Origin: Anaerolineaceae bacterium
Lineage (GTDB): Bacteria; Chloroflexota; Anaerolineae; Anaerolineales; Anaerolineaceae
Assembly: GCA_011620465.1 (NCBI GenBank)
Contig: WOZC01000140.1
Location: 1 to 18,192, forward strand
Direction of reading: 5' to 3'
Length of the DNA stretch: 18,192 nt
The position numbers and the translations under genes were made by a program. Below the pieces are notes generated by a model that saw only the letters and a list, made by a program, of their open reading frames with translations, was not told the DNA's origin and made no database searches. Shown here piece after piece: positions 13,140 through 18,192 of the stretch (position 1 is the first letter of the stretch; every line of letters starts with the position of its first letter).

Positions 13140-14807
13140 TTAATCCCTAAAGATACGTACGTATCGATTTGGGTCTTTCCCGAAAGATCGGGAAACCAGG
13201 TGCGCTTGTTTGGCGAGTTCATGCTGCTCGCGCCGGACGGGCGAGGGCATGGGCGGCAGGTTGATAAATTTTTCTCCAGCCTGGATCATCATAATGGCTT
13301 GTTCAGCGTGCCGCATGGCTTCTTCTATTAGCGATCGTTTGACCGGTGTCTGGGGTTGTTGAAAAGAGTCCGCCAGGAACTGCTCAATCTGTTCAACTGA
13401 ATTGGATTTCACCACGAATATTGGTATGCCCCGTTCTTCTGCTTCAACAATCGGCTGCAGCCGATCGCGATAGTAACGTCTTTGGGTGAGCAATACATCA
13501 GCTTCCGATAAGTCTTTGACAACCATCGCGGGTATACCCATGCTTTTAATGGACTGCAAAAGCCTGTTCCGTGCTACTCCGAAGGCGAAAATTCTCTTTT
13601 CTCCTTCCCGATCCTGCATATTTGGGTTTGGGTAATCATCTTCATCCAAAAAATCATCGTATCGTTCAGCATGCCTGGGCTGGGAATAGCTTGCCGGCTT
13701 TGGAGCTGCGGTCAGGTTGCTGCCGCGATCAAACGGGCTCTTATCCATCCCATTGCCCTTTCGTATCGATTGAGACACGGTCGGCATATTTGGTTTGGTT
13801 TGCTTCAAGATGTGCACCTTGCCATCTTCATCCCGGAATCGTTCCTCTGGCAGCATCGGGTAGCCGCGTAAAATTGAATCGACTGCCGCGCCAACATCGC
13901 GGTGCACTTTCACCCGCTTTCGATCCTGAATTTCAACCAGGACGGTAAATGTAGGTGGAGATTTTCGTTCCAAAACAGTTTTTTGCGTCCCTCTCCGCCT
14001 GGCTTCATCGTCCGATAGCGTCACAGAAGAGACCCCACCGATCAAATCAGAAAGGGTTGGGTTGACCAACAGGTTGTCCAACGCGTTGCCATGCGCAGTG
14101 CCGATCAACTGCACGCCTCGTTCGGCAATTGTGCGGGCGGCCTGGGCTTCCAGTTCACGTCCGATCTCATCGATAACGATCACTTCAGGATTGTGATTTT
14201 CAACCGCCTCGATCATAACTTCGTGCTGCAAGGATGGCTTGGGGACCTGCATGCGCCGGGCACCCCCAATCGCCGGATGAGGCACATCTCCATCGCCGCC
14301 AATTTCATTCGAGGTGTCAACGATCACCACGCGCTTTTTTTCTGCCAAAATCCGGGCAGCTTCACGCAGCATCGTCGTTTTCCCAATACCGGGCTTACCT
14401 AAAATCAGGATGCTCTCACCTGAGTCGATCAAGTCTTCAATAATATTGATCGTGCCATATACAGCCCGACCCACCCGGCATGTCAGACCGACTACGTTAC
14501 CTCGTCGGTTGCGGATCGCAGAGATACGGTGAAGCGTGCTCTCCATACCAGCACGGTTATCCGCGTCGAATTCGCCGATGCGGCTGACCACATAACTGAT
14601 ATCGTTGTGGTCAACCATACGATCCAGCAATTTCACTTCGCCGTCAACAAAACGGGCAGTTGGGATCCGACCCAGGTCAAGGATCACTTCTAATAAATCA
14701 TCAAAATGATCTGCCCGGACAACAGCCTGAGCGATTTCTTCAGGAAATACCTTCAGCATTGCCGCCAGATCATCGGTTATGTATTTTGTTTGTGTCATAA
14801 ATTTCAT
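13140..14807 (-). CDS. YCF45/SpoIIIAA-like ATPase with C-terminal R3H domain
   Basis: Predicted cytoplasmic ATPase that binds single-stranded nucleic acid; cellular role unknown. In the 555-residue protein, an N-terminal domain (1-125) resembles the SpoIIIAA/Ycf45 start (DDLLEVILDLGRIPTARF), then a RecA/AAA-type ATPase: Walker A GKPGIGKTT (137-145), Walker B VIVIDEIGRE (209-218) and GTAHGN near 236-241. A polar linker (about 335-405) leads to a second domain (405-485, EKRIFAFGVARNRL...) and a C-terminal R3H domain (about 490-555; RREQHELAKQAHLVSRSFGK). It heads the tmk-lipoprotein-prsW-plsC-rhomboid series. ATGs at 14807 and 14798 are both possible, with no strong ribosome site. No convincing promoter was found in the 217-nt gap upstream. 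Confidence 0.9.
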   Translation of the reverse strand: MKFMTQTKYITDDLAAMLKVFPEEIAQAVVRADHFDDLLEVILDLGRIPTARFVDGEVKLLDRMVDHNDISYVVSRIGEFDADNRAGMESTLHRISAIRNRRGNVVGLTCRVGRAVYGTINIIEDLIDSGESILILGKPGIGKTTMLREAARILAEKKRVVIVDTSNEIGGDGDVPHPAIGGARRMQVPKPSLQHEVMIEAVENHNPEVIVIDEIGRELEAQAARTIAERGVQLIGTAHGNALDNLLVNPTLSDLIGGVSSVTLSDDEARRRGTQKTVLERKSPPTFTVLVEIQDRKRVKVHRDVGAAVDSILRGYPMLPEERFRDEDGKVHILKQTKPNMPTVSQSIRKGNGMDKSPFDRGSNLTAAPKPASYSQPRHAERYDDFLDEDDYPNPNMQDREGEKRIFAFGVARNRLLQSIKSMGIPAMVVKDLSEADVLLTQRRYYRDRLQPIVEAEERGIPIFVVKSNSVEQIEQFLADSFQQPQTPVKRSLIEEAMRHAEQAIMMIQAGEKFINLPPMPSPVRREQHELAKQAHLVSRSFGKDPNRYVRIFRD

Positions 14808-15024
14808 TCTATATCTTTTTTACCTTGATTTTAACTTATTTCAGCATGATTGACTTAGCCTTATAGCGTTTCTAATGGAATATTAATCGGAACCGGACGG
14901 ATTCTTGCAGAGTAGATCTTCTTCGATCTGGCTGGAGTTTGTGACATCAATGGAATACTACGGTCGGAATCTGCGTATTGTTATGTCAACCTTCATAATT
15001 ACCAGCAATCAACGAGTGAAGGGT

Positions 15025-15630
15025 TTATATATTACATCCAATGTTGCAGACATAACAACTACTATGTTTGTCGGTTTCAATTACTTCAAGATTACCAAAA
15101 AAGTCCATCAATTCATCCTTTACAACGCGGATGAATTTGAAATAATCTCCGCCTTCGGCAAACTCAGCAATACTTATAGCCACTGAGCGCACTCCGTTGT
15201 AATCATGCAAGATCACCAGGTGTTTACCAACCCGCTTCATTTCCTTATAGAGTAGTAAACGCTGATCCGCATTCATCCCATGAGCAACAAAGGCAGCCAT
15301 AACAACATCAAAACTGTTGTCAGAGAAGGGCAATCCGCTCCCGATGCTTCCCCGGCAAAGACGCACATTCGCATTCTCCCGCCTGCTTTTTGCTACTCGC
15401 AGCATTCCAATCGAATGATCCACTGCATAGGTTTTCAAACCCATCTCGCTAAAAACAGACGCCATGGCACCACTACCACAACCGACATCTATTATGGTAG
15501 AGAAATGCGAAAGGTTGCAGTGGTCCATTTCGTGAAAGATCCGGGCATAATTCCGGTGCTGGCGCTTATACAAGCGATTGTAAAACGGCGAGAGTCTGTC
15601 AAACAATTTTCTTGATTTCTTATTTGGCAT
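15025..15630 (-). CDS. Class I SAM-dependent methyltransferase, substrate unknown
   Basis: The 201-residue protein has the Rossmann methyltransferase motifs: DVGCGSG (48-54) for SAM binding, VDHSIGML (70-77) with the acidic residue after strand 2, and LPFSDNSFDVV (100-110) for motif IV. The N-terminus (FDRLSPFYNRLY) resembles UbiE-like and related small-molecule methyltransferases. The substrate cannot be told. ATG at 15630 has AAGGA very close and GAGGGGG about nine bases upstream. It follows the GNAT-like gene by 25 nt and could share the pdxS-pdxT transcript. No terminator is seen after it. Confidence 0.87.
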   Translation of the reverse strand: MPNKKSRKLFDRLSPFYNRLYKRQHRNYARIFHEMDHCNLSHFSTIIDVGCGSGAMASVFSEMGLKTYAVDHSIGMLRVAKSRRENANVRLCRGSIGSGLPFSDNSFDVVMAAFVAHGMNADQRLLLYKEMKRVGKHLVILHDYNGVRSVAISIAEFAEGGDYFKFIRVVKDELMDFFGNLEVIETDKHSSCYVCNIGCNI

Positions 15631-15655
15631 TCCTTTTTTCCCCCTCAGTTTGACC

Positions 15656-16474
15656 TTACTTTATCTGCGTTATTGGCAGAGAACCTTCCATATTGCTATT
15701 TTCAAAGATTTTCTGTACTGCGCTCCGTTCAAGTGACTTTCGTAAAACCAAATGCTTTACTAGTAGTATCTGGGCTTCACTTTTTGAGTTGCCAGCCTCT
15801 TCCATGGCAGTGTCTAACCAGGGCTGGTAAGACCGCACACACAAGTAGACTGGTCTGCCCAACAACTCCGGGATAGCCCCTGGTAAGGCTTGCAGCAAAC
15901 CTGCCGCCCCAACCTCCGTACTGCTTATCACCTGCACCCAAACGCCCTTGGGTCCATATTCAAGGTCTGCGTAAGCTGCCAGTTGTCCGTTTTGCTGAAA
16001 TGCCACCAATCCAAGTGCTGCCTTACGGGTGACTGGCTCAATGCATTGTACCGAATAAGGTACAACTTCTTTATACAATTTGTTCAATGAACTGATATCT
16101 TCCGAAGTCCACAAGCGCCATTGGATTGTTGTCTCATCATCGTGCTTTTCCTTCGAATCCAGTTGATAAATGTTCTGCCTTGCCCAAGTGGTGAATCCGG
16201 CTTTTCGAAAGCCCTCAAAAAGTGGGGAAGACTCTGGTAATTCAGCCAAAACACCCCAAGCCTTCCAGGCTCCTGCACTTTTTACCAGGGGCTCGAGCAC
16301 CCGGCAGATACTAAGCGGATCCGATCCTTCCTGGCAGCCTAAATAACACATCTGGGCGTATTGTCTTGTCTGTCTTTTTTCAATTTGACCATAACAAAGG
16401 ACGCCCTCTTCCTCCTCCCAACTGACCGCCGCTTGTTCTACTAAAGGTGCGATCCGCTGCATGACATTGCGCAT
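15656..16474 (-). CDS. GNAT-like acetyltransferase-fold protein (conventional ATG start)
   Basis: Resembles tandem-GNAT-type proteins in which an N-terminal half (to about residue 108 here) is followed by a second GNAT-like half beginning WRLWTSEDISSLNKLYKEV and ending near LVKHLVLR. From the first ATG (16474) it has 272 residues, with GAGGTG about eleven bases upstream. However the frame stays open and coding-like for another 38 codons upstream, to within pdxT; see the extension entry. Catalytic acetyl-CoA-binding Q/RxxGxG/A motifs are not clear, so enzymatic activity is uncertain. It follows pdxT and precedes a methyltransferase gene, so it is probably cotranscribed with pdxST. Target unknown. 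Confidence 0.7.
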   Translation of the reverse strand: MRNVMQRIAPLVEQAAVSWEEEEGVLCYGQIEKRQTRQYAQMCYLGCQEGSDPLSICRVLEPLVKSAGAWKAWGVLAELPESSPLFEGFRKAGFTTWARQNIYQLDSKEKHDDETTIQWRLWTSEDISSLNKLYKEVVPYSVQCIEPVTRKAALGLVAFQQNGQLAAYADLEYGPKGVWVQVISSTEVGAAGLLQALPGAIPELLGRPVYLCVRSYQPWLDTAMEEAGNSKSEAQILLVKHLVLRKSLERSAVQKIFENSNMEGSLPITQIK

Positions 16475-16588
16475 GTTAAGCGGGTCACCTCGCGTGAAAA
16501 AACGGACTGAGTCCAGGCTTTGTAAAACAGCACCAGTTCGGCTGATTTTATAGAGGTCGAAAGGACTTAATTTTCGGATTCCGATAAT
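16475..16588 (-). other. Probable N-terminal extension of the GNAT-like gene with an ATT start
   Basis: In frame with the gene downstream, this stretch reads IRKLSPFDLYKISRT, then LQSLDSVRFFTRGDPLN, which looks like the first strand and helix of a GNAT fold (IRxLxxxDL) that the ATG-16474 version lacks. There is no ATG, GTG or TTG in it. ATT at 16588-16586 stands five bases after GGAG (16597-16594), ideal Shine-Dalgarno spacing. Starting there gives 310 residues and a 22-nt overlap with the end of pdxT. Rare AUU starts are known (infC in E. coli). A sequencing error or a lost start codon is the alternative. Confidence 0.5.
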
Positions 16589-17151
16589 GCCATCTCCAAA
16601 AAATAGCGGTGGAAACGCAAATCGTCGGTAAGTTCCGGATGAAAAGAGGTTGCCAGCAGCTTGCCTTGCTGCGCGGCAATGACCCTGCCATCTGGTAGAC
16701 TCAGCAGCGGTTGCGCTCCTCCATAAGCTTCGGTAATTATTGGACCCCGGATGAAGGTCAGGTGATAATCCGGTTCACTCGGTGTTAGGAAAGGAACGGG
16801 GAGGTCGATCTCGAATGAATCAATCTGCCTTCCAAAAGCATTACGCTGGATAGTGATATTCATCAACTCAAGAAGCGGCTGTCTCTTGCCAACATCCTTG
16901 GAGAGCAAAATTGCTCCCGCACAGGTGCCCCAGATCGCCTTTGTCTGCCCGAAATCACGAATCGCATCCAGCAAGCCATAAGCGACCATCAATTTTCCGA
17001 TGGTAGTAGACTCACCTCCTGGAATGATCAACCCTCTCAGGCCTTCCAATTGTTCCGGATGTCTGACTTCAGAGACATCAGCCCCGAGTTTTTCGAGGCT
17101 GATACGATGTTCACGAAAATCGCCTTGTAAAGCTAAGACTCCAATCTTCAT
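16567..17151 (-). CDS. pdxT: Pyridoxal 5'-phosphate synthase glutaminase subunit PdxT
   Basis: Class I glutamine amidotransferase that releases ammonia from glutamine and passes it to PdxS in the DXP-independent PLP pathway. The 194-residue product has the PGGEST oxyanion-site segment (44-49), nucleophile Cys77 in WGTCAGAI, and His171 and Glu173 in FHPEL, a complete catalytic triad. It also has RNAFGRQIDSFE (103-114), typical of PdxT. It lies 26 nt after pdxS, in the standard order. Its last bases overlap the proposed N-terminus of the GNAT-like gene in another frame. Confidence 0.98.
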   Translation of the reverse strand: MKIGVLALQGDFREHRISLEKLGADVSEVRHPEQLEGLRGLIIPGGESTTIGKLMVAYGLLDAIRDFGQTKAIWGTCAGAILLSKDVGKRQPLLELMNITIQRNAFGRQIDSFEIDLPVPFLTPSEPDYHLTFIRGPIITEAYGGAQPLLSLPDGRVIAAQQGKLLATSFHPELTDDLRFHRYFLEMALSESEN

Positions 17152-17177
17152 GTTTCTGAGTGCTTCGTCTTTCTATC

Positions 17178-18065
17178 CTACCAACCGCGACCGGCCATTC
17201 GTTCATCATCTGGCAATTGGCTCGCCGACCGACCCACCATGGCTTCACCCAGGTTGCGGCTGATTTCAGCCAGGATGCCGGGTTCTCTGTAGTGGGTGGT
17301 TGCTTTTACGATAGCTTGTGCCCGTTTGGACGGATCGCCAGACTTGAAGATGCCCGAACCCACGAAAATACCATCCACGCCCAATTGCATCATTAAGGCA
17401 GCATCCGCAGGTGTGGCGATGCCGCCGGCGGCAAAATTGACCACTGGCAGCTTGCCCAGTTCCCGCACCTGCATACAGATCTCATAGGGTGCCTGGATAT
17501 TCTTGGCAAAAGTCATTACTTCTTCTTCAGGCAGCGACTGCAGGTGGCGGATATCGCCAAAAACCGAGCGGGCATGCCGCACAGCTTCGACCACGTCTCC
17601 CGTGCCAGGTTCGCCCTTGGTGCGCATCATGGCAGCGCCTTCACCGATCCGACGTAACGCTTCACCCAGGTTTCTACATCCACAAACAAACGGCACCTTA
17701 AAGTTGTGCTTATTGATGTGATAGGCTTCGTCTGCAGGAGTCAAAACTTCTGATTCGTCGATGAAATCAACACCAAGTGCTTCCAAAATCTGAGCTTCTA
17801 CAAAATGCCCGATGCGGCATTTCGCCATAACTGGAATGCTGACGGTTTCCATGATTTTAATGATAAGTTCGGGGTCGCTCATACGAGCAATCCCGCCTGT
17901 TGCGCGGATATCTGCCGGGACGCGTTCCAAAGCCATCACTGCAACCGCTCCTGCGTCTTCTGCGATTTTAGCCTGATCGGCATTGACCACATCCATGATC
18001 ACGCCGCCCTTAAGCATCTCAGCGAGTCCTTTTTTAACTGCAAATCCCGAAACTTCCCGTTCCAT
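17178..18065 (-). CDS. pdxS: Pyridoxal 5'-phosphate synthase subunit PdxS
   Basis: Forms PLP from ribose 5-phosphate, glyceraldehyde 3-phosphate and ammonia supplied by PdxT; assembles as a dodecamer of TIM barrels. In the 295-residue protein the first catalytic lysine is Lys82 in VMAKCRIGHFVEAQ, the second Lys150 in MMRTKGEPGTG, and Asp25 in GGVIMDV is conserved. AAGGIATPADAAL and GVFVGSGIFKS-like (GIFVGSGIFKS) phosphate-binding segments are present near residues 218 and 236. GGAGG stands six bases before ATG. It is the first gene of the pdxS-pdxT unit, with its own promoter just upstream. Confidence 0.98.
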   Translation of the reverse strand: MEREVSGFAVKKGLAEMLKGGVIMDVVNADQAKIAEDAGAVAVMALERVPADIRATGGIARMSDPELIIKIMETVSIPVMAKCRIGHFVEAQILEALGVDFIDESEVLTPADEAYHINKHNFKVPFVCGCRNLGEALRRIGEGAAMMRTKGEPGTGDVVEAVRHARSVFGDIRHLQSLPEEEVMTFAKNIQAPYEICMQVRELGKLPVVNFAAGGIATPADAALMMQLGVDGIFVGSGIFKSGDPSKRAQAIVKATTHYREPGILAEISRNLGEAMVGRSASQLPDDERMAGRGW

Positions 18066-18072
18066 GCAACCT

Positions 18073-18099
18073 CCAATATTGTGATTAATATTCTATTGG
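18073..18099. repeat. Inverted repeat over the pdxS ribosome site
   Basis: CCAATA (18073-18078) and TATTGG (18094-18099) can pair in the pdxS leader; the downstream arm runs into the GGAGG ribosome site. An alternative inner pairing of two AATATT elements is possible. It could modulate translation or be chance in AT-rich DNA. Confidence 0.3.
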
Positions 18100-18100
18100 G

Positions 18101-18109
18101 ATTGTACCA
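18101..18109 (-). promoter_or_regulatory. Extended -10 promoter of pdxS
   Basis: On the minus strand TGGTACAAT gives TGn plus TACAAT, 5 of 6 to the -10 consensus. No good -35 lies 16-18 bp upstream, as is common for extended -10 promoters. Transcription would start near 18094, about 30 nt before the pdxS ATG. Confidence 0.55.
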
Positions 18110-18130
18110 TTAACCACAGAGCACTTTCGC

Positions 18131-18192
18131 TTAAGCAGCTGCCTCTCTGAAAGCGGCAACCAATTCGCGGTTAAATGCCGGGATGTCCGCTA
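18131..18192 (-). CDS. C-terminus of an unidentified gene, cut by the window edge
   Basis: The frame reads ADIPAFNRELVAAFREAAA and ends at TAA (18133-18131). The composition looks like the C-terminal helix of a soluble protein, and it lies in the same direction as pdxS, 65 nt upstream. Too little remains to name it. Confidence 0.5.
   Translation of the reverse strand, partial: ADIPAFNRELVAAFREAAA

Noticed and set aside
14984..14989. Perfect TTGACA on the minus strand upstream of the R3H ATPase gene
   Set aside because: No acceptable -10 is found 16-18 bp downstream of it, so it is not called a promoter. The remaining gap 14808-15024 shows no gene and no clear terminator.
14905..15186. 93-codon plus-strand frame across the end of the methyltransferase gene
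   Set aside because: Half of it is antisense to a clear methyltransferase; no domain or ribosome site.

Overview
The window carries a bacterial housekeeping and envelope region. Gene content, Thr/Pro-rich lipoprotein linkers, a Ycf45-like R3H ATPase and an unusual GNAT-like protein suggest the Chloroflexota, probably Anaerolineae. This is inference from protein style; there is no rRNA or other taxonomic marker here.

Plus strand, 1-4009: a leader with possible secondary structure, then rpsB (ribosomal protein S2) and tsf (EF-Ts), a strong intrinsic terminator, and pyrH (UMP kinase). The usual fourth gene, frr, is not here. Instead comes an independent unit: a promoter, a SAM-I riboswitch with a terminator/antiterminator platform, and metK (SAM synthetase) with a TTG start, closed by a 12-bp-stem terminator.

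Convergent gap, 4010-4727: no intact recognisable gene. It holds what looks like a broken small surface protein (N-terminal membrane segment, Thr/Pro linker, VPNTG sorting-like motif, C-terminal membrane segment, basic tail), interrupted by a frameshift and a stop, followed by a doubtful small ORF.

Minus strand, read from 18192 down to 4728: the C-terminus of an unknown gene; pdxS and pdxT (PLP synthase); a GNAT-like protein whose coding frame begins inside the end of pdxT; a class I methyltransferase; a YCF45/SpoIIIAA-like ATPase with an R3H domain; tmk; a lipoprotein fusing a DsbA-like domain to a cyclophilin; a PrsW-type membrane protease; a PlsC-type acyltransferase; a rhomboid protease; greA; lysS; and an ECF sigma factor overlapping a two-membrane-segment probable anti-sigma factor. 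From the R3H ATPase to the rhomboid, gaps are 46 nt or less, with several start/stop overlaps, so these six genes look like one transcription unit.

Main themes: PLP supply and SAM synthesis; translation (S2, EF-Ts, LysRS); transcription (GreA, ECF sigma); and an envelope group of thiol oxidoreductase/prolyl isomerase, PrsW, rhomboid and PlsC. Most notable points: an apparent ATT start for the GNAT-like gene, an exact TTGAT-N4-ATCAA dyad in the greA promoter, the DsbA-cyclophilin fusion, the broken sortase-substrate-like gene and the atypical anti-sigma factor. No CRISPR array, insertion sequence, tRNA or rRNA was seen.
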